Origin: Otatea glauca
Taxonomy: Eukaryota > Streptophyta > Magnoliopsida > Poales > Poaceae
Assembly (NCBI GenBank): GCA_036346275.1
Contig: CM070713.1
Coordinates: 60,569,567 to 60,633,566, forward strand
DNA: 64,000 nucleotides
Reading direction: 5' to 3'
The notes below the pieces were generated by a model that saw only the letters and a list, made by a program, of their open reading frames with translations, searched no databases and was not told the origin of the DNA. Below, piece after piece: positions 9,622 to 21,929 of this stretch. Each line of letters opens with the position of its first letter. The stretch's first letter is position 1. Both the position numbers and the translations under genes were made by a program.

Positions 9622-12600
9622 ATGGTCTCCCCGGCGGCGGAGGCGAAGGCAGGCGAGGTGGCGGCGCCTGAGCCGGTGGAGGGGAAGGGGAAAGAGGAGA
9701 AGAGGAAGGGGGGCGGGTTGCTAGGGAGGATGTGGCGCGGGCTGTTCGGCGGGCGCGAGGACTACGAGAAGCGCCTGCAGTACTTGTCCAAGGAGGAGGC
9801 CGCCGTGCACGCACGGATGCGCCGCCGGACGCAGTTCTCCCGCCGCGCTGTCCGCAACCTGGTCGTCCTCTCCGTCCTTGCCGAGGTCTCCAGATTTCCT
9901 TCCATTTTGTTCTTTTTTACGATAATGCTGTTGCTAGCCTGTTTCTTATTATTTCGTGGTGCGGGCTGGTTGCCGTTGTGGGTGTGCCTATGTTCGGAGA
10001 TTTCGTTGTTTGGGCGTGTTCCGGTGATTGGAGTTTTTTTTAGTGCATTTTTGTGGATTATTGCTGTGATGCTCGAGATGAGTTTGTGGAGGTGGAACGG
10101 AACAGGATGAGAATCTGCTAGTGAACACAAAACATGTGATTTTGTTTGTTGCCCCGAAGAGGGGTTGTAAAACTCTGTTTCCGTTTATGATTGATGGAAA
10201 TGGGTTGCATCCCGAATCAAAAAAATTAGCTGTGTATTCTGGCATATTCAAATTACTAGTGATGCATAGAGCAGATTCTAATATGATACGGAAGATTCAC
10301 GCCTATGTTATGTGGGAAAATTAGTTCTGTCAAGAATGGATTATGGAGGAATCATACCATGGTGATGGCAAATGGACTGTCACTCTGAATTTCCAATATT
10401 TAGAGTTTAGATTTAAGAGTGAAACTTTCTCACTGGAAATATGTATAGAAAGGTTGGCTATGATTTTTCTTTCAGGTTTTTGTGTTGATAAAACCAATGC
10501 CATTCATGAATTCCTTTTGTAGTTACTAATTGCTAGTAAACAAATGTTGTCTACACTGAATTTTTTTGATGTTTACAGAAGAGTTTTGTACACTTGTGCA
10601 AAAGGTTCACTTGTGTGCTACTCATTCAAAGTAGAAGTTCATATATGTTTAATTGCATGCTTATATTGGTGATGCATAACAAGCCGGTATTTGGATGGAG
10701 AAATCGGTGTGTTTACAGCCTTACAGGAACATTATGCTAGTGTCTAGTTGCACATTGGTGTATTTGAGATTTTGGTTGGAAGGATTGTAGGATTGCTGAA
10801 CTGGTTTATTTATTTGAGTATCAACCAAAAAGGGCCGCATTTAGTCTCTCTGTCAAGCTGCATTGAGAGTCTCTTTTTGGGCTCTTAATGTGATTTTGCA
10901 GTTTCTCGTTGTGCTCATCTAGTTATGCGAATAATTGAATTTTGCATTTTAGGGATTGTGATGTATCAGGAATTGCACACCTGAAATGTATGCTGTTGTG
11001 TTCAAGGTGTTCATGGGCCGTGATTGATGCATTCTGAAACTTCTAAAAACCAGCTGCTAAAATAATTGCCCCTCTCTATGACTCTTTATCTCTTCCATTC
11101 TAGTGTTCTTTTCCTTTTTTTTGGTTGGTGTACTGTATATGATGTTGTTTACATTTTATCTTAGAACAATAATGACTTTTTTTTGTACTGCATATGCAAG
11201 CAATTTCTTTCTGTTTAATAGTTTGGTCTTGTTCTCAGGTGGTAGCAGTTGCTTATGCTATCATGATGACAAGAAATGAGGATCTAACTTGGAAAGTGAG
11301 GGCAATTCGAGTGCTGCCTATGTTTGTTTTGCCTGCTGTATCTTCTCTGATATATTCAACAGTTGTAAAGTTCACAAGGATGTGTAAGTATATTGAAACC
11401 CCTTTTAGAACATACCATTTCTATTCCTATTTATTAATCAACATATTCAAAACTGTTGCCATAAACATTTATTATTTTTGTGACTCGTGCATTTCTGCTG
11501 CTTTTTTTTGTATGTTAAATGAAACTTTTGTAAACTATATTCTGTCCATAGTTTCATTAGGTATAAAACTCTGTGTTGGTTTGTTTCTGACAATTAACAA
11601 CATGGTCTTATTAGGGAGAGTACAAGGCCTTGTAAACGGCTGTTACATGTTACGTTTATGGACATTTAAGGGTTTACCCGTTACCGTTTATTCAGTTTAA
11701 CGGGCGTTAACGTTTAACAGGCCTGTTTTATCGGATCGTTTATTTGGGTAAAGTTTGAAGATTGTCATATGACATAGAACATTATGACATACATGAGATG
11801 AATGCTAGCTTTACTTTTTATTGCCACTTGAGTTCATTTATTCAATTATAATTCTTTAATTACATTCACATCATGCCATCTTTTTTACTTTATGTCACCA
11901 CTGTGGACAATTATTGATAGTCTAGTAGTTTCATTCTATATGTATGAAAAAAATGAATTAGATACTTATTTTGTTACTGCAAGCACATGTATATATTTAT
12001 CTGAATTTTAAATAGTAAACCGTTTACAAGGCTGCTTACCGTATAAACACTAATAGATAAGGTGACCGTTCATTCACCGTTTATCGTTATTTAGAACATT
12101 GGGAGAGTATCATAGTAGTCCCCCAATGATGGGGTCAATCTCTTTGTTAATTCTCTGACTTGGAATTTGAAACAATTAAACTTCCAACCTCCTTGTTTTT
12201 TTTCCTCATTTCTGATAAGTACCCACACAATGTGAAGCCATTCACAATGTATGTAATGCACTAACACATCACATTAGTTTTCTGTTTATCTTAATATATG
12301 GAGTGCTTCTAGTTTGACTCTCACAATACCATTCTTTGCACTTCTTTTTGTGTGCAATCTTATCAGAGGTGTTAGGTGTCCTTTTGTTTTCACTTGCCTT
12401 TCCTAAAATTTGCATGTCCTGCAGTAAAGAATTGTGATGGGGCCTGACTTAAGAGACTATACTATGTGACTGATCCTTCCAGAATTTATGGTTTATATTA
12501 TGAAGTTTGCATTTTTTTTGTTTGGATGCTGCTTTATTTCTGTTTGATAGTCGAAATCTGTCTCGAATTTTTTGGAGCTTTTGTTAAGTGCAAATATGTT

Positions 12601-14078
12601 TTTGAGGAGGAGGTTGTTATTCCCCTGGTTCCCGTTTTTATCCAAAGCAGAAACATGAATTGTCTTATATCTTATAACCAGTTTCATGAGCAATTTCATG
12701 TGAAGACAATCTTAAGAAGAGAATGGAAGAAGAATTATTCTTATGTTTTTTTTTTGCCAAGGTGATTAAAGTCTTAATCATCTTTTCTTGGGTTGTACAA
12801 TGACCAGATACATTTGGCAAGTTGTTTGCACTGTACTTGGTATAACTGCTGTATCTATCAACAAGTATGGTAGTTGCATTGTTGTTTTCGCACATGAAAA
12901 ACTAGATGTTTGCATTGTTTCCTGTAGAAATTTGCATGGTTGTTCTGCTGTGCAAATGTCTAAGGGATAACATTCTTTTTGCCAGAAAAGATGTTGGCAC
13001 TGAAATTATCTTGCTATTTTATATATTAATATGTTAACTTTATCCAATATTAACATATATGATGTAGCATATTATCAGTACGCCTTGTTAATATAATTAA
13101 ATGACTTCCTGTTCATATCTGTTCACAGTTGAGCAGAAAGACCAGAAGACACTTGAAAAGCTGAGAACTGAGAGGAAAGCCAAGATTGATGAGCTGAAAG
13201 AAAGAACAAATTATTACCTTACCCAACAGCTTATTGAGGCAAGTGGCAATTATTAGTTCAGTACTGGGAATCATTTTATCATGTCATATGTCTCGCCAAT
13301 ACTAAATGATGACAAAGTGTACTCTAACTTGAACATGAGCAGAAATATGATCTTGATCCAGCTGCAAAGGCTGCGGCAGCTTCAGTTTTGGCTTCTAAGC
13401 TGGGGGCGGAAACTGGCTTGAAAGTACATGTTGGGGAAGAACCAAAATTGGATGCAGCGGTGGCTAGGAGCAATGATGTTGAGAGTATATTACCATCGGA
13501 TGGGCTGAGAAACAGGAAGCAACCCAGTGTAACAGGCAGCAGGACTGGAAGCACCACAGGGTCCACAGCTGCTCATACTTCAGCACAGGTGGCTGAATCC
13601 AGTCCAACTGTTAGTGATGGCTTGGAAACTGTGCAGCCTCCAATGGTGGTAGAACATTATCAAGGCTCAGGGGCTAGTGATAGTGGTTGGATTGCAAAAA
13701 TTGCTGCCTTACTTGTGGGGGAGGACCCATCACAATCGTACGCTTTGATCTGTGGCAATTGCCATATGCACAATGGTGTGTATGATAAACAAAGCTGTTT
13801 TTGATCTTTTTCACCTATTGTGTTAAAAAGAATGGATGCATTACCTAATACACTAATGTGCAGGCTTGGCCCTGAAGGAAGACTACGCACATATTACGTA
13901 CTACTGCCCACATTGTCGTGCCCTGAACACATCAAAGCAATCCATGGGGCAATACTCGGGATCCAACTCAGGCCGGTCGAACCCAGTTGCTCCTGCGGAT
14001 GGAGTGTCTGCTACCAGTTCAGTAGTAGATAGTGAATTGAGTAACATGACAACAATGAAGGAGCTGCCAAAGGAATAA
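9622..14078 (+). CDS. LNP: Lunapark-type ER membrane protein
   Basis: Exons 9622-9885, 11239-11383, 13129-13238, 13343-13775 and 13864-14078 join in frame to 388 codons plus TAA. The protein has a basic N-terminus, membrane segments at about residues 78-98 (NLVVLSVLAEVVAVAYAIMM) and 112-133, and a charged coiled coil at about 137-176. A Ser/Thr-rich linker follows, then a CX2C-X18-CX2C zinc ribbon (C310, C313, C332, C335; ICGNCHMHN and YYCPHCRAL). Two membrane segments, coiled coil and zinc ribbon are the hallmark of Lunapark, which sits at three-way junctions of tubular ER; Arabidopsis LNP1/LNP2 belong here. ATG 9622 is chosen because conserved sequence starts soon after it; the frame is also open upstream. 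Intron 3 has a GC donor (GAG|GCAAGT), the other introns GT-AG. Intron 2 holds a hAT MITE. No coding lesion is seen, so the gene looks functional. Confidence 0.9.
9886..11238 (+). other. intron 1 of the Lunapark-type gene
   Basis: It is AT-rich, with donor GTCTCC and acceptor TTCTCAG. It splits the first membrane segment between codons. No transposon borders or RNA gene were recognised within its 1.35 kb. Confidence 0.8.
11384..13128 (+). other. intron 2 of the Lunapark-type gene
   Basis: Donor GTAAGT, acceptor TTCACAG. It carries the 479-bp hAT MITE at 11623-12101. The rest is AT-rich intron sequence; a 99-codon plus-strand frame at 12466-12765 has no recognisable content. Confidence 0.8.
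11623..12101. mobile_element. hAT-type MITE in intron 2, 479 bp
   Basis: The 8-bp direct repeat GGAGAGTA flanks it (11615-11622 and 12102-12109). The left end is CAAGGCCTTGTAAACGG; the right end reverse-complemented is CAATGTTCTAAATAACG, a degenerate inverted repeat beginning CAA as in hAT elements. CCGTTTA/TAAACGG motifs recur toward both ends. There is no coding sequence. Confidence 0.85.
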
Positions 14079-14440
14079 AATGCGGAGAAGCAAGAAGTGG
14101 AGGCAAGTTGATTGCTCATAAACTGTTTCTGTTTGTCTGTGTGAAATTAGTTCGTCATCGTTTAGGGCTATATCGTTGTGTTTCAACTGGTCTGAGCCAC
14201 AGATGTAGCATTGTTGTAAAATTGAAAATAGTGACTGATGTGATCCACAACAACCCAGTACAAAAAATTTTGAGCCACAATGTGTGCGTCCTTCGATGAA
14301 TGAATTTTGTTGTCAATGGAGAGTGGGACTGGAGACTATCTGGTGCCTAACAAGATGAGGTTGGAAGCTATTAAATGGAGGTAATAGGTCAGCTTTGGGT
14401 AGCGCTGAAACATGGTGGTGGTATAAAAGATAGATACGAT
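14079..14440 (+). other. 3' UTR and downstream flank of the Lunapark-type gene
   Basis: Sequence after the TAA at 14076-14078 has T/G-rich stretches usual for a plant 3' UTR. No unambiguous poly(A) signal was fixed. It ends at the target duplication of the next hAT element. Confidence 0.5.
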
Positions 14441-15429
14441 CAGGGTTCACGATATCGATACCGCGATTATCAAACGATTTTTTATTTTTGAAAATCGGCA
14501 AAAAAATGATCGAAAATCGGTAGAAACCGAAGAAGTTTGAGTTCAAAAATTTTGAACTCAGTGATGCAAAAAAAAAAGAGGCGAAACTGAGTGATTTTAT
14601 TGATTTTTGAGCGATTTTCACTGATTTTGACCGGTTTTCTTCGATTATCGACAGATTTTCGAGCGATTTGTTTCGATTTTCAGCCCACCGAAGGAAATTT
14701 GAAAAAAAAATCAAAAAAATTATATTTTTTTTTAAAAAAATCCAATTAATCTACAAAACACCTCAAAGAAATTTCAATATTTTTTGAATTCATTTAGTGC
14801 TTCTAGAAAATTAAAAACAACAATTAATGAAAAGAAATTGAGACACTGTTAAATTTTTATAAAAAATTATAAGCTTGATCATATTCTTAAATTTTAATGG
14901 TACCATAAAGAGTTCCCAAGGATCATGTATTACAATTTTCATAAATATTAGACTTCATTTAGTACTCCTAGAAAATCAAAAATATAAGAGCATATATAAA
15001 GACAGTAGCACTGTTAAAATTTTAAAACAATACATAAGTCTAATCATCATCTTAAAATTTTACAGCGCAATTAGAATTGCCTCTGGACCTCACAATTTTT
15101 TTAAGAAACATTAGACTTTATTTAGTGCCCCTTGAAAAATAAAAAACAAAATAGTATATAAAAAGATAGTAGCACTGTCAGAATTTTTTAAAAATACACA
15201 GATATGATAATTATCTGAAAATTTTAGAGCATTATTAGAATTGCCTCAGGACCTCACACAAAAAAATTCAGAAAATTTTAACACTTTCATAAGTTTTTCT
15301 AAATTTTTAAAATTTTTGAATTTGTATTTAAATTCCACCCGTTTACCAAGCTGTTTTAGATATCAAACCAGTTTAATATGGTCGATAATCACGATATTCA
15401 TGCGATTATCAACGATATTGCGAACCGTG
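14441..15429. mobile_element. non-autonomous hAT element, 989 bp
   Basis: The flanking 8-bp repeats are GATACGAT (14433-14440) and GATACGAC (15430-15437), one mismatch apart. The ends are CAGGGTTCACGATATCG and, reverse-complemented from the right, CACGGTTCGCAATATCG. Subterminal CGATAT and GCGATTATC motifs occur at both ends in inverted orientation. Internally AT-rich; short frames show no transposase. It starts with the same CAGGGTTCAC as the 6926 MITE but has a different interior. Confidence 0.8.
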
Positions 15430-15437
15430 GATACGAC

Positions 15438-15700
15438 CAATGCTCCATATCTATTTTACCCATATTTATTTGCAGTTACTCCTTTGGAGATAAGGAACAT
15501 GGTGAAATTTTGACACAGTTTGTACCTTCACGATAAAGTTAGGGAGGTGAGGTGACGAACGTAATTGGACTTCTGGAAAAAAAAAACTCAAGACATCTCA
15601 TGACTAGATAGCCTCCTTTAATTTCTTTCGAAAAACTATCGTGGTGTTGGTTTGTACGGTTGTTTTTGCTGGCTTTTCTTTAGTTTTTTTTGGAGCTGCA
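15438..15700. other. AT-rich intergenic stretch
   Basis: Between the hAT element and the LINE poly(T). No gene, repeat border or RNA was recognised. Confidence 0.5.
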
Positions 15701-16330
15701 TTTCTTTTTTTTCTTTTTGAGGAAACAGCAGAAGATCTGCTATTATTTTATTAAAGGAGGTCAAGAAGAAAACGTAGTGTCTAATTTACATGACAGCCAC
15801 GCTTAGCTAACAGCGGCCTTGCCCTACAAATTGTATGGGAAATTAGATGCTACACCCTATATTTAATTTTGTAAGGCACAGTTTGATTTGGTGCGGTTTT
15901 CAAAATTGAATCTTGATTATTAATTTTTTTATAATACTCTGCTCATAGGTGCAAAACCATAACAATAAGAAAGTGCTTCAAATACGAATCTAACGGTATC
16001 AATTTTGTATTATATGATTTATATATTTCTGAACTAATTGTTGATCAAAGTTTACAAAACTAAGATCTTAAAATGCGTAGGCGCCTTGTAAAAATCAAAG
16101 AGGAGTACGATACAGTGAATTGTCTTTCTCCAGGCAGGTAAGCTGTAAGCGGCAAGATGTGCTTCCTTCTTGATGATTGCCATTAACCCCTTGGTCTCAT
16201 TTCTTTGATTTTCAAAGATCCTCGTATTTTGTTCTTTCCAAATTTGCCAAAGTAACAACACAATCATCGTGCTTTGGCCATTTTGCTGATTGCTCACTTC
16301 ACTCTGAAACCTTTCAGACTACTAGCCCAG
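15701..16330 (-). mobile_element. LINE (non-LTR) 3' fragment
   Basis: On the minus strand 16297-16052 encodes LLLWQIWKEQNTRIFEN...IIKKEAHLA, the Trp/Arg/Phe pattern at the extreme C-terminus of plant L1-type polyproteins. A 3' UTR of about 350 bp follows and ends in a poly(A) seen as the T-run at 15701-15718. It is strongly 5'-truncated; the upstream border near 16.33 kb is uncertain and no target duplication was found. Reverse transcriptase itself is missing. Confidence 0.75.
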
Positions 16331-16379
16331 CACATCCTCATGTGCGGTCCATTGGTCTGAATCCAAAGTTGGTTGTTTT

Positions 16380-16598
16380 TGTTGAGGAACCTCGCTATCG
16401 AATAGTCCGGGGTTCCCGAACAGATCTGAAGTGGAGAACAGAAAGAGAGAGAGACACGTGTTTAGGGAGAGCGAAAGCGGAAATTCCTTATTGCTAATGA
16501 ATTACGTACATAGGGGACCCTCCTTCTTTTATAAGCTCTCTAGGGTTTCTAGATAAAGGACCACATGGGCCTTGGTGGGCTTTCGTGGTTTCTCAACA
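16380..16598 (-). repeat. copia 3' LTR
   Basis: 219 bp, TGTTGAGGAAC ... TTTCTCAACA on the plus strand, preceded by GTTTT (16375-16379). It contains CTTTTATAAG near 16527-16536. Compared with the partner LTR it has a 2-base and a 1-base insertion and several substitutions. Confidence 0.95.
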
Positions 16599-16618
16599 CT
16601 CCCCTTGGGCCCTTTGCC
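16599..16618 (-). promoter_or_regulatory. copia polypurine tract
   Basis: Reading the minus strand toward the 3' LTR, AAAGGGCCCAAGGGGAG abuts the LTR border. This is the expected place of the plus-strand priming site. Confidence 0.6.
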
Positions 16619-17099
16619 ATGAGATGCATATGCCTCATTAAAACTCGAGAAAAACCCAATGGGAAAAATACTTGGAGAAAGAGTACATAGCATACGCTAC
16701 TATGTTGCACTAATTGCCTCGTTAAAACCTTATGCAAGAAAACTTCATGAAAAACTTGCTAAGGAAAAAGAGTACAATTCTCCCAACTTCAAATGCTAAT
16801 CTTCGAGATTCATGTTAGGTATTCATAATTCATGCTCAAGATTCATGTGGGAGTATGTGAAATATCTCCCGAAATCTGACTTCTCTAAGTCTCATCATCC
16901 CAATTCCTTTCACGCACCTTTCAAAGGTAGATTTGGGAGTGATTTAGTGAACAAATCTGCAAGATTTTCACATGACTTAGTATGCAATATCTTAATCTCG
17001 CTCATCTTATGCAATTCGTGAGCATAGAAGAACTTGGGGTTGATATGTTTCGTGAGATTACTCTTCACATAACCCATATGTGCTTGGGCAACACAAGTC

Positions 17100-18506
17100 G
17101 CATTATCTTCATAGATTATCGTGGAGTTTGCTCAATGTTCAAGCCACATGACTTCCGGATGTGGTGAACCATTCTTCCGAGCCATGCACATTCACGCGAT
17201 GCTTCATACAAAGCAATGAATTCGAGTGGTTTGTCGACGCCGAGACAAGAGTCCGCTAGACGACTTCCAAGAAATTGCTGTTCCTCCACATAGGAAAACA
17301 TAGCCGGTTTGGGACTTGCCAGTATGCGGGTCTGATAGGTACCCAGCATCAGCATAGCCAACCAAATTCAATTCATTATTTCTTCTAAAGAACAGACCGA
17401 GGTCTTTGCTTCCTTGGAGGTAGCGGAAGATGTCCTTGATCCCTTTCCAATGCCTTTTGGTGGGTTCTCAGATCAGATCGAGCTAGCAAATTCACAAATA
17501 ACGCGATGTCCTGGTCTAGTGCTATTTGCAAGGTACATGAGCGCTCCAATTGCACTCAAAATGGGAATTTCGCTCCCGTGACTTCCTCCCCTCTTCTCTG
17601 GTCAGATGGGTCTAGGTCTGCTTGGAGTGACCTTGACCATTGGAGTCTTTGCAGGATATGATTTTTCAAAGCTAAATCTTTCCAACACTTTCTGCGTGTA
17701 GGTTGATTGGTGTACCAAGATTCCTCCTTGGACATGTTCAAGCCGCAAGCCTAAACAAAACTTGGTTTTACCCAAATCTTTCATTTCAAACTCGACTTCA
17801 AGTATGAGCATGCCTCTTCAATTTCTTCATCCGTCCCAATGATGTTCAAGTCATCTACATAGACGGAGATTATCTGAGAATCCATTCGGGATCGCCAGAT
17901 AAACACACATGGACAATCTTCATTGCTTGTGTAGCCTTTCTTGCGAGAAAGTCACTCAGCGATTGTACCACATTCTTCCTGATCGCTTCAAACCCATACG
18001 TTGATTTCTCCAATTTCACACTGCATGTGTTTCTATTTGCTCCATCTTGGTTGGGATAGGAATTCCTTCCTAGACTTTCATGTATATCTCCAATCCAAGT
18101 TTCCATACTGTATCTTTGTGACAACATCCATTAGCTTCATTCTCAACTTCAAGTTGATCGCCATTGAGATCAAATATCTAAAGGTAATTCCTCCCATGAC
18201 CGGAGAATAGGTTTCTTCATAATCAACTCCGTGACGTTGAGTAAAACCTTGAGCTACAAGCCTTGCTTTGTACCTTACAACCGTTGTTTTCATTTCTCTC
18301 CGAACAAAGACCCATTTGTGACCTACGGGTTTATATGGGGAGGTGTGCGGCATACGGCTCAAACACCTCTCTCTTGTTGGAGAGACTAACTCGCAGTGAT
18401 TGCCTTTTTCCATTCTTCCCAATCTAGCCTTTTCTTGCACTCGTGAGAGATGCAGCTCGGGATCATGATCAATGATCGAGGCAATCTTCTTTGCAGTAGG
18501 CATCAA
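17100..18506 (-). pseudogene. copia reverse transcriptase / RNase H, frameshifted
   Basis: Minus-strand frames give GHKWVFVRRE, ARLVAQGFTQRHGVDYEETY and SPV (RT fingers, 18506-18078). SVYVDDLNIIGTD near 17880-17840 keeps the YxDD catalytic pair. Next come FEMKDLGKTKFCLGL and TYTQKVLERF (17811-17602), and LGSRLADSC...ECAWLGRMVHHIRK (17361-17116, RNase H). The pieces are in different frames with stops between them. The function would have been copying element RNA into DNA in the particle. Confidence 0.85.
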
Positions 18507-19214
18507 CGCTGGTCGTTGCTCTATTCAGGATTCTCCTGTTATTACAAAGTTTATGGCCATTTCTTCATGGGGTGCTTCATGCACTTCTACTTGCTCTTCA
18601 TTGCTTTTCCCTATCGCAGAGCAAGTTCCTTTAGCTTTTCATCGCCTATGTGTGCGCACACATTATTTCCGCGGCTTCTGCAGATGGAAGATTCAAGTCC
18701 TGGAATTGCCTTTCTGTTGGCTTCTTTCCAATGCCAGTGTCTCAACTGCTCCCTTCTTTCCTTGGGGCATTTTCGTGATTGGTTGTGGTAAGTCCTCTCG
18801 CCAGCTTTCTCCAGACGCCTCCGGTACTTTGGGTTTGAGGAGCAGATTGCTCGCTCTTTTCCTTTGAGGCCTCCGAACAGGTTGAGGATACCTTCTATTT
18901 TCTTTGGTATTTCCACCTCTCGGTGCATTCCTTGCGGGTACATGTGACTTAACCACACCCTTCGGATCACAAAATGATCAGCAGTTCATTTGCTAAATTT
19001 CGCAAATCAATTATCTTCGACTTCTTGATTTGCTTCATTAGTTCGGGGTCATGTGCGGGGATCCCGGTGGAATGCCATATGATTTCTGGCATTTTTCATC
19101 CAAAGGTTGATTTCTCCCTAATGACGGAAACGATCTCGCCAAAGATGCAATCAATGAACCGGCTGTATGCAAGTCTCCAATCATGGGTTCCAAATACCGA
19201 TTATGGATGCACTC

Positions 19215-19990
19215 TCATAACCAACGATATCCGGACTTGCGAGAGGGCCCATTGCGCATCATTGAGGGGGGTGGTATAGGTACATATACCATACACCCAA
19301 ATTTTCTAAGATGGGAGATCTTGGGATGATCCCTGCACAAGCGGCATAGGAGAATGGATGTTGTAGGCCGACGGTCCAAATTGATAAGAGCTGCTGCGTG
19401 CAGATCGCGTGTCCCCAACAAGTGTTGGGCAAGTTACAACTCGCAAAAGCGGTCCGGCAATGAACTTAATCCTCTTTATTAGTGCTTCGCTAGTCCGCTC
19501 GCGTATGGACGTGCGTACGGAGTGCTCAATCGCTATCCCTGTTCGTGTAATAATCATCAAATGCCTTTGAAGTAAATTCTCCGCATTGTCCATTCTAATG
19601 GACTTCACGCGATGATCGGGAAAGCATTCTTAATTCTTATGATCTGCGAGATCGACTTTGCAAAAGCATGGTTTCTTGTTGACAACAAGCATACATGCGA
19701 CCATTTCGAGGAAGCATCGATGAGCACCATAAAGTATCAAACGGCCCCGACGGGGCTGAATCGGACCGCAAATATCCTCGGATGCGTTCCAGAATGCAGG
19801 GATTTCACTTTGCACTTTCATGACAGAGGGTCTAGTTATTAATTTCCTCTGGCACATGCAGGCACACAAAATCTTCATGATTCGGGAAATTCTTAACGTT
19901 AATGCCATGACCTTGTGAGTTGTTCACTATATTTCTCATCATTCTAAGACCAGGATGACCTAATCTACCATGCCATAAAGAAAATAATTT
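19215..19990 (-). pseudogene. copia integrase, frameshifted
   Basis: A WHGRLGHPG zinc-binding motif at about 19975-19945 is followed by broken catalytic-core sequence (19908-19630) and by SIRMDNAENL (about 19600), where the Asp-Asn core pattern of copia integrase is visible. Several frame changes occur. The 18.5-19.2 kb stretch that follows is the integrase-RT linker, also in mixed frames. Confidence 0.75.
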
Positions 19991-20009
19991 GAGCTTCTAA
20001 AAGCAGTCT

Positions 20010-20411
20010 TCAAGGAAGTATACACTTGGTGCATGAATATTCGTAGTAGTACAACCCAGATTCATATGAGGGACATTTTTCTAATACCATTTTTCCACAT
20101 GCCGCGTGCTTCACAATGCACAAGTATTCTTTGCCATTTTCTTCATTGGTTTCTACGTGAAAACCATTGGCGCGGATGTCTTTAAAGCTTAAGAGAGTGC
20201 GAGTTGATTCAGGGTACAAAAGGGCTTCTTCAATTACCAAAGTTGTACCCATAGGCAATATAATAGTGGCTCTTCCTGAGCCGATTACATATGAGTCGCT
20301 TCCAGCGATCGTAGTAATCTTTCCGGCGTTCTTCGTGATCGACTGGAAATACTTAGACTCTCTTAAGATGGTATTTGTTGTGCCACTATCAACAATGCAT
20401 ATCTCTTCCAT
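20010..20411 (-). pseudogene. copia protease segment
   Basis: A 133-codon minus-strand frame carries EICIVDSGTTNTILRE, the DSGTT catalytic motif of copia protease, and ends in SGLYYYEYSCTKC, the usual run-in to integrase. This part is stop-free, but the polyprotein around it is not. Confidence 0.85.
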
Positions 20412-20609
20412 TTGGGCGCTACACGATTTCTAGATAAAAGAAATATAATTCTAATCAGATAGAGGCAAAACAATCCAAATATTAAAAAATGAAGAATACT
20501 GGAATAAAGAATAAATTGCGTATTTATTCATGAAAGAAGTATGCTCTTCTAGAGCTTACAATCCTTTATTCAAAGAAAATGCTAACAACCAAAAACTAAA
20601 AGAAATGCA

Positions 20610-21653
20610 TTAAATAGAATCTGTAAAATATGCATTGATTTCTGCTTCTATATCATCTGCAGATGTTTTCTCTTCATTTGCCATAATCATGGCTGCAGCA
20701 TCGATGTCCAGGCTATTCTGTGAGGATGAGGCAAGTGGGGTGTCTACATCCATGACATCATCTTCACCGATGTTGGCGAAGTGTGCCTCTGCGGGGGCGT
20801 TTTCCTTTGCCTTCTTCTTAGCCTGATATGCGTTGATCGCTTCCTTGGATTCTCGACATATCTTCGACCAATGTCCCCAAGTGCCACACTTGAAGCACGC
20901 CTGTTCTTGCTGTCCATACGGCTTGGCGTGCGTCTTTTCTTTGTCATCCCTCTTCACAGGGGCTTTGGACTTTCCTTTGGCCTGGGGTCTCTCTTTTCCA
21001 CCCTGCTTGCCCTTCTTTCTATGAGTGGGCTTTCTCACCTTGTAGCTATTGGCATTGACTTGGTGCAGTGCCTCGTCGTGTGGTCGCGAGACATAGTTCT
21101 TTCAGAGAACATCGTCTTGCGATTCCGAACTTGCATTACATCAATCATTCGTTATACTCCTTGTATGCGCCCCGACGATAGTGCGTGCACTCTGGATAGC
21201 ATTAGGGTGGAAGGTAGAGAGTTTTCTCAATCTTCTCTTCATCGCTGATCTTCTTGCCACATAGAGAGATTGGTACAAATTCATGCAAGGCGTAATTGTA
21301 CTCGGCCATCGCTCAAGTTCAAACCTCAGCGCACCCAATCTTTGCGTGCTTGGGGCAAGATGGTGTACTTGAGCTTTTCGAACCGCTTCTGAAGTGCAGT
21401 CCAAAGCTCATGCGCACTCTCTTCAGCCATGTATTCATTCTTTAGAGTGGCTGAGAGGTGGTGCTCGAGAAAATGCAACATTGATCGCTCGCTTTCGGCA
21501 GTAGGTTTTGCGTCCCGCGAGGACCCTAGACCAATCACGAACGGAGCTTCTTGCCCCAAGAACAATCTTTACGTCCGATGCCCAAGTGAGGTAGTTCTGA
21601 CCGTGCGGGGCCAGTTCTTCAAACTCACGATTCACAATGCCAGACATCTGCAT
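20610..21653 (-). pseudogene. copia gag with zinc knuckle, frameshifted
   Basis: The start reads NREFEELAPHGQNYLTWASD (21653-21435) and continues in another frame with FLEHHLSATLKNEYMAEESA and LWTALQKRF (21565-21326). It then breaks again, and ends in a 142-codon frame (21038-20610) with a Lys-rich patch and the zinc knuckle CFKCGTWGHWSKIC (CX2CX4HX4C). Gag would package the element RNA; this copy needs at least two frame changes. Confidence 0.85.
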
Positions 21654-21929
21654 GATTTCAAAATTCTGGTTTTAGATTACTGCGTGTAATCTCATAGAAA
21701 AGGTTGCAAAAAGCATAAATTGCAGAAAATAAATCCATATGCATTGCAATATATAAAATAAAGCAAAGGATTCAAAATTCATAAAGAAAATTCGAAAAAC
21801 AGAGAAATAGAGCAAGAAAAAATTAAAAACAGAGCCAAATAAATCTTCTTGATTTTCTGGCAATTTTTTAAAATTTTCTGCAATTTTTCTGGAATTTTTC
21901 TTTCTTTTTTTCACTTTTCTTTCTTTTCT

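Noticed and set aside
9302..9814. Several long frames around the first exon of the Lunapark-type gene
   Set aside because: They overlap the accepted exon in other frames or on the other strand; only the frame from 9622 joins the downstream exons with conserved domains.
11194..11700. 168-codon single frame as an independent protein
   Set aside because: Only 11239-11383 is exon 2; the frame merely reads into intron 2 past a consensus GTAAGT donor.
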